Positions 8,144 to 16,863 of a stretch of 42,340 nt of DNA are shown piece by piece. The stretch's first letter is position 1; each line of letters opens with the position of its first letter. The DNA comes from Clostridia bacterium (GTDB lineage: Bacteria > Bacillota > Clostridia > Oscillospirales > QAMX01): the NCBI GenBank assembly GCA_017441705.1, contig JAFRWU010000019.1, positions 1-42,340 on the forward strand, read 5' to 3'. Made by a program: the position numbers and the translations under genes. The notes beneath the pieces were generated by a model, which saw only the letters and a program-made list of their open reading frames with translations, ran no database searches and was not told the origin of the DNA.

Positions 8144-9299
8144 GTTTGAGAGTAGTGTAATTTCAAATGGTAGTAAAACCCGGATTTTCCAAAATGTCTA
8201 CTTTATCCGGTTTGAGAGTAGTGTAATTTCAAATGGTAGTAAAACTTATCAGATCATCGTAGAGGGAAAGCATTCGTTTGAGAGTAGTGTAATTTCAAAT
8301 GGTAGTAAAACTGACAAGAGCCCTTGAAACAGGGCAACACCGTTTGAGAGTAGTGTAATTTCAAATGGTAGTAAAACTTTGTGTCTTGCCATAGAATGTT
8401 TTGCCGTGTTTGAGAGTAGTGTAATTTCAAATGGTAGTAAAACCGAAGAGATGGAGCACGACACCAGCGGTAGGTTTGAGAGTAGTGTAATTTCAAATGG
8501 TAGTAAAACAATCGTTCTGATACAAAGATCTGGCAGCATGTTTGAGAGTAGTGTAATTTCAAATGGTAGTAAAACGGAATAATCCCCTTCCGCTTCCATC
8601 ATGGCGTTTGAGAGTAGTGTAATTTCAAATGGTAGTAAAACCTTATCGCCCCTCCAGCAAGAACAGTATATGTTTGAGAGTAGTGTAATTTCAAATGGTA
8701 GTAAAACCGATAACAGGGCCGCGACACAGGACGTGAGTTTGAGAGTAGTGTAATTTCAAATGGTAGTAAAACGCTCTATGGATACCGTTTCGAACTGCGC
8801 TTGTTTGAGAGTAGTGTAATTTCAAATGGTAGTAAAACTTCCTTCCAGCCCGTCGATCATATCTCCATGTTTGAGAGTAGTGTAATTTCAAATGGTAGTA
8901 AAACCGCCAAAAAGTGACAATCAGAATCCGGCGCGTTTGAGAGTAGTGTAATTTCAAATGGTAGTAAAACACGGCCAGATTTCTCCGACTTCATATCCCG
9001 GTTTGAGAGTAGTGTAATTTCAAATGGTAGTAAAACCCGTTCCTGGTCGCCCATGTTCCCGCCGTTGTTTGAGAGTAGTGTAATTTCAAATGGTAGTAAA
9101 ACTGAGATGAGTGATCTGATCTCTTGCCTTGCGTTTGAGAGTAGTGTAATTTCAAATGGTAGTAAAACCTTTCCCCGTCAGCGTGGTAAGCGTCTTCTGT
9201 TTGAGAGTAGTGTAATTTCAAATGGTAGTAAAACTCCTTGAACCTCCATGAAGGTGCACATTTGTTTGAGAGTAGTGTAATTTCAAATGGTAAGATAGC
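8144..9299 (+). CRISPR. Type II-A CRISPR array, 18 repeats and 17 spacers
   Basis: Repeats are 36 bases, beginning GTTTGAGAGTAG and ending GGTAGTAAAAC. They start at 8144, 8210, 8276, 8342, 8408, 8474, 8540, 8606, 8672, 8737, 8803, 8869, 8935, 9001, 9067, 9133, 9199 and 9264. Repeats 1-17 look identical by eye. The last repeat matches for its first 29 bases and then diverges, marking the trailer end. Spacers are 30 bases except the 9th (8708-8736) and the 17th (9235-9263), which are 29. No spacer is repeated. The leader lies at the left, next to csn2, so the newest spacers are those at the left. The repeat pairs with the tracrRNA anti-repeat upstream of cas9. Confidence 0.98.
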
Positions 9300-9341
9300 A
9301 CAAAGTCTTGTCATGTCCTTCTCAGGTTTGAGGATAAGCAT

Positions 9342-9383
9342 AAACGCAGGACCGTACCCGCCGCGGTACGGTCCTGCGTTTTT
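9342..9383. terminator. Shared terminator between the CRISPR array and the GH31 gene
   Basis: A perfect 17-bp stem (9342-9358 with 9365-9381) and a 6-base loop end in a short T run on the plus strand (TTTTTC). It should end pre-crRNA transcripts. It also lies just downstream of the minus-strand GH31 gene, where its own A/T bases can serve as a terminator, though with a weaker T run. Confidence 0.85.
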
Positions 9384-9402
9384 CTGCTTTTGCCAATCCT
9401 GC

Positions 9403-11460
9403 TTACGGACGGCGGTAGACGGCGGCCCGGTCCGGCCCGTCGTCTTTCCCGGCCGGGACCTGCTCCTCCGAACCGTCCTCCCGGTGCCAGACGACCGTAT
9501 ACCGGAATTCCTCCGGCATATCCGGATAGGCGCCCTCCCGCGGAAGGATGCGGAGCTCGTCGCCGGAAAGCGTCATCCTGGTGACGGCGAATTCTCCCTT
9601 TTCATATCCGTAGGTGGCGTAATCGTCCTCGTACAGCTCGAAGGACGTATCCTTTCCGGGATATACGTGAACGGTCAGGGCGTCGGGACGGCTGCTGCGC
9701 AGACTCGGCGTCCATTCCTGCCGGACGAGGATCGAACCGGCGCGGACGAAGAGCGCTCCGCCCCGAAGCCCGGAGGGCTGATTGTCGAATTCCCGCGGCC
9801 CCGTATGCTTTTTGCCGGTAAAGAAATCGAACCATTCGTCTTCCTCCGGCAAAACGACGTGGTGATCGAGCGCCGCGACCAGCAGAAAATCTCCCAGCAT
9901 GTACTCGTTGAAAACGCCGTCGTACCGCCCCGTATCCTGATAGGTCAGGCTGAGCGGACGGAGAAGAGGCAGGGAGGTCCTGTTGGCGACGTGCGCAAAG
10001 GAATACAGATAGGGGAACAGCGTCGAACGGAGCCGGGCGTAAAAGCGGTAGCGTTCCTCCGCCTCGCCGCCGCAGTACCAGGGATACTGCCAGTTGGCCC
10101 AGCCGAGATGCTGGGACCAGGGGGCGAGGAATCCGAAATGGATGGATTCTTTCTCCATGTCCATATCGAAGGAGGCGTTGGAATGGCCGCACATGGCGTG
10201 GTTCATCAGGGAAAGCAGGACCTTCGGGCCGTTTCCGGTGTCGCCCGCCCACGTGGCGGCGTATTTCTGCATGCCCGGGTAGACGCCGACGGTATAGATC
10301 ATGGCCCTGCGTCCGGTGTGCGCCTCGAATCCCTCCTTCATCTGCTTGGCGTAGACGACGGGATACAGGTTCCGGATCTCGTCGTCCAGGTAGCGCCCCG
10401 CCCAGAGACGGTCCGGGAACGGGATCACCTGCTCGGAGCCGTCGAGCTTGAACGCTTCGGCTCCGTTGTCGACGAATTTCTTAAGATGCTCGAACCAGTC
10501 CTCGCCGGGCTTCGTGACCGTATCCATCCGGTGCCCCTTCGCAAGGTGCGGATCGCGGATCGCGGCGTCCGGATCGGTTTTCTCTTCGTCCCGGAAAAGA
10601 TCGTCCTCTTCTTTCCAGAACAGGTCGTAGTTGCAGCACAGCCACAGGCTGAGCGCGTAGCCCATCCGGTGCAGATTCCAGAGAAAGGACCAGCTCCCGT
10701 AATAGTTCTCGGGCTGCCAGTGGGGAAGGTAGAAGCGCTTTTTGTCCCATCCTTTTTCTGTGCTCGCGTCGTAATGCTTTGACATCCAGCTCGGCTCCAG
10801 CCCAAGGACGTCGCAGGGGATCCCGCGGTCCCTGAAACGGAGCGCGTCGTCAAGAAGGGTCCGGTCGGTCGTCTGCTCGTTCAGGACGAAGGTCAGACCG
10901 TAAGCGCCTTTCGGAAGCATGACGGGGCGCCCCATGACCTTTCCGGCCAGATACAGCGCGCTCTTCAGATCCGTCCCGCAGAAAACGATCAGGTCCAGGG
11001 CGCCTTTATCCCCATAGATCCTGAGAAGATCCGGTTCGGTCGCCGCGACGTCGAAGGTGTGGGCGTAGGTGCAGTTGACAAGGACCGCCCATCCGCGGGA
11101 GCTCATCAGGAAAGGCATGGGTCCGTAGGAGCGGACGTTTTCCTGTTTCATGACCGCGATTTTGCCGTGCTTCTCGATGGAATCCCGCGACTCGTCGCCG
11201 AGACCGTACAGCCGCTCTCCGGGATCCAGCGGAAGGCGGACGTCGAAGCCGCCGTCTTCCCCCGCCGAGAGGGAGAAGACGAGCTCGCCGTCATTTCCCA
11301 GCGTCACCGAAGCGCCGTCGTCCCGGCGGATCCGCTCCGGTTCGCCGTCCGGCTTCAGATTCAGGATCCCGTATCGGGAAAGCAGCGATTCGCGCGGCTC
11401 CCGGCCCGCCCAGTGCCGGATGCGGTAGATGTTCTCTGAAAGCTTTGTAAGTTCCGTCAT
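9403..11460 (-). CDS. Glycoside hydrolase family 31 enzyme
   Basis: A 685-residue retaining alpha-glycosidase. The N-terminal beta-sandwich (about 1-170) precedes a TIM barrel. Expected catalytic residues are D340 in AFKLDGSEQ (nucleophile) and D407 in TWAGDTGNG (acid/base). C-terminal beta domains follow, with the usual FVRAGSILV segment. Family 31 includes alpha-glucosidases, alpha-xylosidases and sulfoquinovosidases; the nucleophile motif here (KLDGSE) differs from the common WxDMNE form, so the substrate is uncertain. There is no signal peptide, so it probably acts in the cytoplasm. Its start codon overlaps the stop of the upstream GH13 gene (ATGA), so the two enzymes are translationally coupled and probably act on the same imported oligosaccharides. 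Confidence 0.88.
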   Translation of the reverse strand: MTELTKLSENIYRIRHWAGREPRESLLSRYGILNLKPDGEPERIRRDDGASVTLGNDGELVFSLSAGEDGGFDVRLPLDPGERLYGLGDESRDSIEKHGKIAVMKQENVRSYGPMPFLMSSRGWAVLVNCTYAHTFDVAATEPDLLRIYGDKGALDLIVFCGTDLKSALYLAGKVMGRPVMLPKGAYGLTFVLNEQTTDRTLLDDALRFRDRGIPCDVLGLEPSWMSKHYDASTEKGWDKKRFYLPHWQPENYYGSWSFLWNLHRMGYALSLWLCCNYDLFWKEEDDLFRDEEKTDPDAAIRDPHLAKGHRMDTVTKPGEDWFEHLKKFVDNGAEAFKLDGSEQVIPFPDRLWAGRYLDDEIRNLYPVVYAKQMKEGFEAHTGRRAMIYTVGVYPGMQKYAATWAGDTGNGPKVLLSLMNHAMCGHSNASFDMDMEKESIHFGFLAPWSQHLGWANWQYPWYCGGEAEERYRFYARLRSTLFPYLYSFAHVANRTSLPLLRPLSLTYQDTGRYDGVFNEYMLGDFLLVAALDHHVVLPEEDEWFDFFTGKKHTGPREFDNQPSGLRGGALFVRAGSILVRQEWTPSLRSSRPDALTVHVYPGKDTSFELYEDDYATYGYEKGEFAVTRMTLSGDELRILPREGAYPDMPEEFRYTVVWHREDGSEEQVPAGKDDGPDRAAVYRRP

Positions 11461-12836
11461 GGCAGGATCCTCTCTTCTTTTCCGTCCGGCTCCCGATCAC
11501 GGATCAGGATGAATCCGTGCGGGGCAAAGCTCAGGCGATCTTCCGCGGGCATTTCGGCGCCCGAAACGAGCGCATTCCCGAAAGACCCGCTGAACGGTTC
11601 GGCGATCCGGACCGAAACGGGCTCGTTCCTGAGGTTCGCGGCGAACCATGCGTGCCGTTCGCCGAGGGTGCGCCGGAACGCGATCACCGCGTCGGGCGCG
11701 TCGCTGTCGATCCACGTGACTTCGCCGCGGCTGAAAATATCGTCCCCGCGCCGGAGGGCGTTGAGCTGCCGGACGAGCGCTGCGCGGCGCTCGGCGGCGG
11801 GCTCCCTTTTGTGCGCAGGGCTCCGGTCGGTCGCGTCGAATTTTCCCGGATGGAACCGGTTCGCGAACATGGAAAGGACCGCCTCGTCCGCGATCTCATT
11901 GCCGGTATACACCATCGGGACCCCGTCGATCGCGTAATTCAGCGCGAGGATCAGGTCCATGCCCGCGTGGCCCGCCATCGTCTCGATCCGCCCGGGCCAG
12001 TCGGTGACGGTGTCGTGATTGTCCATATCCCGCAAAATCAGACCTCCGGCGGGGAACTGGCGGCGGGTCCGTTCCCAATCCTGCCGCAGGAGGGAGGCGC
12101 TTTTGCCCCCGATCATCACGTCGTAAAGGGTCGAGTGCCAGGAAAAACCGTAGATCGCGTTGAACGCCGTGAGGAGCGAATCGCCGTTCACACCTTCGTT
12201 GATCAGGACGGCGTCCGGCTTGACGGAGGTGATCCGGCGGCGTCCCTCCGCCCAGAAATCCAACGGCACGCCGTCGCCCACGTCGCACCGGAAGCCGTCG
12301 GCGTCGAGGGAGGCGATATAGTAAACCATGTTGCTCCAGAGATATTCGCGCAAGCCCGGATGCCCGAAATCCAGAAGCGGGAAATTCCATTTTCCGTTGA
12401 CAAAGCTGCCGTCCGCGTTCTGCTTCGCGAATTCGGGGTGGGAGGCGAGGATCGCTGCGTTGGGCCCGATATGGAGGTAGACCAGATCGAGAAGCAGCCG
12501 CATCCCGTGCGCGTGGCACGTCCGGATGCATTCCATAAGATCCTCCATGGATCCGTACTCCTCGTCGATCCGGAAATAGTCTTTCATCCGGTAAGGATTC
12601 TTCGGGTTGCCGGTCTCGGAGGCCTTCTGCCGCGTGCTCCAGTTTTCCCGGTTTTCGGAGGCGTCCTCCTCGAAGATAGGGCAGAGGTAGATCGTCCGGA
12701 ACCCCAGATCCGCAAGATACGGAAGCTCCTTCGTGATCGCCCGGATCGTCCCCTCCCGGGAGAAGGTCCGCGGGTTGATCTGGTAGACCGCGCCTTTCCG
12801 GAACCATTCCGGCGCGCCGAGTGCTTTCTGAATCAT
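11457..12836 (-). CDS. Alpha-amylase family (GH13) glycosidase
   Basis: A 459-residue enzyme of the alpha-amylase family. The four conserved regions are visible: LLDLVYLHIG (region I), GFRCDVGDG with nucleophile D185 (II), LINEGVNG with acid/base E214 (III), and RDMDNHDT with D275 (IV). A short C-terminal beta domain follows the barrel (around 380-459). No signal peptide is seen, which suits a cytoplasmic maltodextrin-, isomaltose- or sucrose-type enzyme; the substrate cannot be decided from motifs. It is the first gene of a two-gene operon with GH31. I could not identify a convincing promoter in the 120 bases upstream, and the ribosome site is weak. Confidence 0.88.
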   Translation of the reverse strand: MIQKALGAPEWFRKGAVYQINPRTFSREGTIRAITKELPYLADLGFRTIYLCPIFEEDASENRENWSTRQKASETGNPKNPYRMKDYFRIDEEYGSMEDLMECIRTCHAHGMRLLLDLVYLHIGPNAAILASHPEFAKQNADGSFVNGKWNFPLLDFGHPGLREYLWSNMVYYIASLDADGFRCDVGDGVPLDFWAEGRRRITSVKPDAVLINEGVNGDSLLTAFNAIYGFSWHSTLYDVMIGGKSASLLRQDWERTRRQFPAGGLILRDMDNHDTVTDWPGRIETMAGHAGMDLILALNYAIDGVPMVYTGNEIADEAVLSMFANRFHPGKFDATDRSPAHKREPAAERRAALVRQLNALRRGDDIFSRGEVTWIDSDAPDAVIAFRRTLGERHAWFAANLRNEPVSVRIAEPFSGSFGNALVSGAEMPAEDRLSFAPHGFILIRDREPDGKEERILP

Positions 12837-12912
12837 GACGTCGTTCTCACTTTCCGGCCTTTCGAATGGCCTTATGATATCTGTCCTGCGGGAGAATGCG
12901 GCGGGAATACCC

Positions 12913-12954
12913 GAAAAGAACGCTCCGCGCCGGTCTTAGGAGCGGCGCGGAGCG
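12913..12954 (-). terminator. Terminator of the ktrB-ktrA operon
   Basis: A 12-bp GC-rich stem (12921-12932 with 12943-12954) lies just after the ktrA stop codon and is followed on the minus strand by a short T-rich run (TTCTTTTC). Confidence 0.8.
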
Positions 12955-12965
12955 GGTTTCGCTTG

Positions 12966-13610
12966 TTACCTCGTCAGACGGGACATTTCGTCCGATTCGC
13001 CCAGGACGGTGATCCTCTCGCCTGCGCGGAAGACGTGATCCGGCCCCGGCATGGGGATCAGCTCGCCGTCGACGGTGACGGCAAGCACGTTGACCTTGTA
13101 TTTCCGCCGCACGTTCAGGGCGGTGATGCTTTTGCCGACCCAGGCCGCGGGTACCGGGACCTCGTAGATGGCAAATTTATCGGTCAGCTCGATATAATCG
13201 AAGACGTTTTTCGCATCGTGACGGACGGCGATCTTGACGGCCATTTCCTTCTCGGGATAGACCACCTCGTCTGCGCCGGCCTGCAGGAGAAACTTTTCGT
13301 GATGCTCGCTGCCGATCTTGGCGACGATGCGCTTTGCGCCCAGGGCCTTGAGCTGGTAGGTGATCTCCAGACAGGTGGCCAGATCGTCGCCGATGGCGAC
13401 GTAGCAGATGTCGAATCCGTCCAGTCCGAAGGAACGGAGCGCCGCCGCGCGGGTGCAGTCGGCGATCTGCGCATCGGCGAAAAACGGCGCGACCTCGTTG
13501 ATGCGGTCGGCGTCGCTGTCGACCACCATGACCTCGTTGCCGAGCTCGGTGAGTTTTCTTGCCAGATGATATCCGAACCGGCCCATGCCGATCACGAGAA
13601 TGGATTTCAT
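12966..13610 (-). CDS. ktrA: Potassium uptake regulatory subunit, KtrA/TrkA type
   Basis: A 214-residue cytoplasmic ring-forming subunit that gates the KtrB potassium channel-like transporter. Seen: an N-terminal Rossmann RCK domain with GMGRFGYHLA (8-17) for nucleotide binding and a VVDSD segment ending strand 2, then a C-terminal RCK_C domain (about 135-214). In known KtrA proteins the first domain binds ATP/ADP/NAD and the second can bind cyclic di-AMP; the ligand here is inferred. GGGAGGT precedes the start codon. It follows ktrB by 25 bases in the same operon. Confidence 0.9.
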   Translation of the reverse strand: MKSILVIGMGRFGYHLARKLTELGNEVMVVDSDADRINEVAPFFADAQIADCTRAAALRSFGLDGFDICYVAIGDDLATCLEITYQLKALGAKRIVAKIGSEHHEKFLLQAGADEVVYPEKEMAVKIAVRHDAKNVFDYIELTDKFAIYEVPVPAAWVGKSITALNVRRKYKVNVLAVTVDGELIPMPGPDHVFRAGERITVLGESDEMSRLTR

Positions 13611-13635
13611 ATGTACCTCCCAGAAGGACCGGCCG

Positions 13636-14979
13636 TCAGCCGATCATGATTTTTTCCACCGGGCGTTCCGCCGCGGGGATCTCCCGCGCGTCGGCGAAGG
13701 CCAGCGCCAGGGACAGTCCGCCGATCCTGCCGAAATACATCAGAAGGATCAGGATGATCTTGGAAAGGATCGTATATCCGCTGATCTCGCCGACCGAAAG
13801 ACCGACTGTGGCCGCGGCCGAGATAACGTGGAAGAAAAGCTCGCCGAGGGGCGCTTTTTCCAGCAAAGAGAGCAGAAAAACCGAGGAAAGGACCGCCGAA
13901 AGATAGAGCGCCACGATAGAGGAGGCGGTGCTCAGTGAATCGCCCTCCAGGCTCCGCCGCCCGGCGGTGATGCTTTTGCGCTTGCGCAGGGTCGCCGCCA
14001 CGCCCAGGATCAGGACCAGGATCGTGGTGGTTTTCACGCCGCCCGCCGTGGATCCGGGGTTGCCGCCGACGAACATCAGAAGGCATTCCAGAAGGAAGCC
14101 GCCGCCCGAAAGCTTGTCCAGCGCCACCGAATTGAACCCAGCCGTGCGCGGCGAAACCGCAAGGAAAAGGGCGGCGAGCAGTGATTTTCCGAAGGGCATG
14201 TCCGCCAGGAGCCCGTTCCGCTCGGAAATCAGGAAAAGCGCCGTGGGGATCGCCGTCAGAAAGATCAGACTCATAAAGACCATCCGGGAATGCAGTGAAT
14301 ACCGCGTGACGTGGAACCCGTGTTCCCACACGTCGCGCCATACCACGAACCCCGCGCCGCCGATCAGGATCAGCGAGGTAAGTGTCAGGATCACCAGCGG
14401 GTCGCCGGTGAAGGCGGTCATGGAGGAAAACGCCCCCTGTCCGCCCATCAGGTCGAATCCCGCGTTGCAGAAGGCGGAGACGGCGTGAAAAATCGAAAAA
14501 TAGACGCCGCGCCCCCAGCCGAAAAGAGGCACGAAGCGGATCGCAAGCAGCACGGCGCCGCTCCCCTCGAAAAGCAGGGTTCCGAGGATCACACGCTTCA
14601 GAAGGGGACGCATCCCGGCGAAATCCATCGCGCCTACCGAGCGGAGAAGAAGCTGCCGGCGCGCCAGACCCAGCCTGTTGCCGAAGGCCAGAGAGAAGAG
14701 GATGATCACGGTCATGAAGCCGAGCCCGCCGATCTGGATCAGGAACAGGATCACGATCTGCCCGAAAAGCGACCAGCTCTGGAAGGTGTCGCGCACCACA
14801 AGCCCCGTGACGCAGGTGGCGCTTGCCCCGGTGAAAAGCGCGTCGAGGAAGGGGGCGCTTTTTCCGTCCGCCGAGGCGAAGGGCAGCATCAGAAGCAGCG
14901 TGCCGACGAGGATCAGCACGAGAAAGCTCAGAGCGATGGTGCGCGGCGCGCTTTGAACCGGTTTTTTCTTTGCCTTCAT
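13636..14979 (-). CDS. ktrB: Potassium transporter membrane subunit, KtrB/TrkH type
   Basis: A 447-residue integral membrane protein that takes up K+ (with Na+ coupling in some relatives). It has the four pore-loop repeats of the family: GASATCVTGLVV, HAVSAFCNAGFD, SPRTAGFNSV and GGNPGSTAGGVKTT. The glycines in these loops line the selectivity filter. About eight membrane helices lie around the loops, and the N-terminus is basic and cytoplasmic. AGGAGG lies shortly before the start codon, and a promoter is found at 15006-15034. ktrA follows 25 bases downstream, so the two subunits are made together. Confidence 0.93.
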   Translation of the reverse strand: MKAKKKPVQSAPRTIALSFLVLILVGTLLLMLPFASADGKSAPFLDALFTGASATCVTGLVVRDTFQSWSLFGQIVILFLIQIGGLGFMTVIILFSLAFGNRLGLARRQLLLRSVGAMDFAGMRPLLKRVILGTLLFEGSGAVLLAIRFVPLFGWGRGVYFSIFHAVSAFCNAGFDLMGGQGAFSSMTAFTGDPLVILTLTSLILIGGAGFVVWRDVWEHGFHVTRYSLHSRMVFMSLIFLTAIPTALFLISERNGLLADMPFGKSLLAALFLAVSPRTAGFNSVALDKLSGGGFLLECLLMFVGGNPGSTAGGVKTTTILVLILGVAATLRKRKSITAGRRSLEGDSLSTASSIVALYLSAVLSSVFLLSLLEKAPLGELFFHVISAAATVGLSVGEISGYTILSKIILILLMYFGRIGGLSLALAFADAREIPAAERPVEKIMIG

Positions 14980-15005
14980 GTGCCGTCCCTCCTTCGTTTT
15001 TTCCT

Positions 15006-15034
15006 ATTCTATCACAAAAGAAAAACGAATTCAA
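15006..15034 (-). promoter_or_regulatory. Promoter of ktrB-ktrA
   Basis: The minus strand has TTGAAT (15029-15034), 17 bases, then TAGAAT (15006-15011), with TG one base before the -10 box. The transcript would start about 20 bases before the ktrB start codon. Confidence 0.7.
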
Positions 15035-15072
15035 GAAGCGCGGAGGAGCCGCCTTTCTTTGAAAGACGCGGG

Positions 15073-15116
15073 AAAACGCGGGCGGGAGCCCTCCCGCTTC
15101 CGGGACGGCTCCCGCC
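15073..15116 (-). terminator. Terminator of the DUF2383-type gene
   Basis: A 10-bp stem (15081-15090 with 15107-15116) is extended by an inner 5-bp stem (CGGGA/TCCCG) across one mismatch. On the minus strand it is followed by CGCGTTTTCC. Confidence 0.7.
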
Positions 15117-15126
15117 GGATACTCGC

Positions 15127-15561
15127 TCAAAGAAAGCTCCGAAGGTCGCGCACCATGGCCTCTTCCAGATCGGAAAGACGGCGGGCGATGGCTTTGGAAT
15201 CGGCGTCGGCCGCCTGATACTGATTCAGGTATCGGTTCAGCGACTTGATCCCCATGTTGCTTCCGTCAGTGAGAAGGTCGGCCACCGCTGCGTCGTCCGC
15301 TCCCATCGCCAGGCGCAGATCGGTTTTCATCCCGGACATCATTTCGACCATGGGATGGGGCGATTTGCCCTCGTCCCCGAACCGATGAAGCGCTTCGTCG
15401 ATCTCCGCGCCCAGGGTTTCGTGGGAACGGCGCGCCCGCACAAGGATCGGCGCGATATCTCCCGACGGATTCTTTTTCAGCACGTCGTCCAGGGCGTCGA
15501 TCCCCATCCGGACGCCGGCACTGCATTCCCGGAGCAGCTTTACGGTATCCTCTTCGATCAT
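15127..15561 (-). CDS. DUF2383-type four-helix-bundle protein
   Basis: A 144-residue, all-helical, cytoplasmic protein resembling the PA2169/DUF2383 family, which folds as a ferritin-like four-helix bundle. The function of that family is not established. Seen: four amphipathic helices, at about 1-25, 35-60, 68-90 and 100-144; the family-typical stretch MGIKSLNRYLNQY falls near 100. No clear di-metal EXXH pairs are visible. The start was set at 15561 because AAAGGAG is 8 bases upstream; an ATG six bases earlier is too close to that site. It is a single-gene unit, divergent from the metallophosphoesterase gene. Confidence 0.65.
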   Translation of the reverse strand: MIEEDTVKLLRECSAGVRMGIDALDDVLKKNPSGDIAPILVRARRSHETLGAEIDEALHRFGDEGKSPHPMVEMMSGMKTDLRLAMGADDAAVADLLTDGSNMGIKSLNRYLNQYQAADADSKAIARRLSDLEEAMVRDLRSFL

Positions 15562-15585
15562 GATCATCTCTCCTTTCACGAACCT

Positions 15586-15615
15586 ATTGTCCCTTTTTCA
15601 GGGAAAAGTATGCAA
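15586..15615 (-). promoter_or_regulatory. Weak promoter of the DUF2383-type gene
   Basis: The minus strand has TTGCAT (15610-15615) and GACAAT (15586-15591) 18 bases apart. The -10 box is imperfect. It is back to back with the plus-strand promoter at 15633. Confidence 0.4.
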
Positions 15616-15632
15616 TCTCCGCCGCGTTTTGC

Positions 15633-15661
15633 TTGCAACCGGATTTTGTCTGTGGCATAAT
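15633..15661 (+). promoter_or_regulatory. Promoter of the metallophosphoesterase gene
   Basis: TTGCAA (15633-15638) and CATAAT (15656-15661) are 17 bases apart. Transcription would start about 20 bases before the ribosome site. Confidence 0.65.
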
Positions 15662-15689
15662 AGGGAGGAAAAGAAAAGGAGGTTTTCCC

Positions 15690-16745
15690 ATGTCGTTTTT
15701 TGATTCGCTGGAGCATCTTTCGGAGGCGGTCCCGAACCGGGCGAAGCTGAGGTTCCGCGGCGGGAAATTCCGCGTTCTGACCTTTTCGGATCTGCACGGC
15801 GTCGTGGATTTCGACCGCCGTCTGACCCGGGACATCGGCGCGATCCTGGACGAAGCGAAGCCGGATCTGGTGCTGCTTCTCGGCGATATCGTCTGGCGGG
15901 ACGCGGCGGAAAGCCCCGCGACCCTGCGCGCCTTTCTCTCCGAGGTCGCGGGGGAGATGGAAAAACGCGGGATCCTCTGGGCGCACGTGTTCGGCAATCA
16001 CGATGCGGAGCGCGGGTATCCGGTCGCGGAACAGCAGAAGGTATACGAGGAATTTCCCCTCTGTCTCACCAAGCGCGGCCCCGAAACCGTACAGGGGACC
16101 GGCAACTATCTCCTTCCGGTTTACGGAGAAAAGGATGAAAGGATCAAATTCGCGATCTGGAATATGGACAGCCACCGGGGCGTCGGCGAATACCTCGCCG
16201 AATGCGGTCTTCCGGCGGATGCGCGCCTTGCGCAGCTCCCCGACCCGCTCTACGTCTCCCAGACCTACGACGTGGTGCGCTTTGAACAGATCGCGTGGTA
16301 CTGGAACCTTTCCGAGGAGCTGGAGGAAGCGGAGGGCGGCAAGGTGCCCGGTCTCCTGACCATGCATATGCCCTGCCCGGAATACGTGCTGCCGTATAAA
16401 AATGTGGCGGAGACCCGCTACAAAGGCCTCCGGCGCGAGCATATCGGGAGCGGACCGGTGAACTCCGGCCTCTATTCGGCCCTGGTCCAGCGGGGCGACG
16501 TGAAGACCATCGTCGTCGGGCACGATCACATCAACGATTACGAGGGGGATTACCTCGGCATCAAGATGACCTACGACGCGGGTATCAATTACGACTGCTA
16601 CTGTGACGACGACATGCGCGGCGGCCGGATCGTGGACGTTTTCGAGGAAGATCCCTGGCACGTCAGGACCTTTATGATCCGCGCGGCCGACTGCGTCGCG
16701 GATTATCCCGGGGAAGAAATGCGCCGCGGCGCGAAGAAAGCGTGA
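15690..16745 (+). CDS. Calcineurin-like metallophosphoesterase
   Basis: A 351-residue dinuclear-metal phosphoesterase. All core motifs are present in order: FSDLHG (metal-binding D and H), LLGDIV, FGNHDAE, TMHMP and GHDHIND. The layout resembles the PPA1191/Dcr2-like group of purple-acid-phosphatase-related proteins, which often act on nucleotides or other phosphodiesters; the substrate is unknown. No signal peptide is visible, so it is likely cytoplasmic. The start at 15690 follows AAGGAGG by 7 bases; the frame is open 57 bases further upstream but without a ribosome site. It is monocistronic. Confidence 0.88.
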   Translation: MSFFDSLEHLSEAVPNRAKLRFRGGKFRVLTFSDLHGVVDFDRRLTRDIGAILDEAKPDLVLLLGDIVWRDAAESPATLRAFLSEVAGEMEKRGILWAHVFGNHDAERGYPVAEQQKVYEEFPLCLTKRGPETVQGTGNYLLPVYGEKDERIKFAIWNMDSHRGVGEYLAECGLPADARLAQLPDPLYVSQTYDVVRFEQIAWYWNLSEELEEAEGGKVPGLLTMHMPCPEYVLPYKNVAETRYKGLRREHIGSGPVNSGLYSALVQRGDVKTIVVGHDHINDYEGDYLGIKMTYDAGINYDCYCDDDMRGGRIVDVFEEDPWHVRTFMIRAADCVADYPGEEMRRGAKKA

Positions 16746-16796
16746 AATACCGGGCGCGATTCCTTTGACGGCGGACGGAGAAGACCCGCCGGGATG

Positions 16797-16839
16797 AAAA
16801 GAGAGAGCCGGGCCGATCCTTTGCGGGATCGGCCCGGCT
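16797..16839. terminator. Terminator shared by the arginine operon and the metallophosphoesterase gene
   Basis: A perfect 14-bp stem (16806-16819 with 16826-16839) and a 6-base loop. On the minus strand it lies 25 bases after the carB-dapF stop and is followed by CTCTCTTTTC. It also closes the convergent plus-strand gene, but with almost no T run on that side. Confidence 0.8.
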
Positions 16840-16863
16840 TCGATATGTGCTTGATCGGACGAT

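Noticed and set aside
8130..9300. Several open frames across the CRISPR array with repeated peptides such as FESSVISNGSKT and YYHLKLHYSQT
   Set aside because: They are translations of the 36-base repeat in both directions; the periodicity comes from the array, and there are no ribosome sites.
11517..13649. A 710-codon plus-strand open frame opposite GH13 and ktrA
   Set aside because: It runs across two well-supported minus-strand genes and the terminator between them and has no recognisable motifs.
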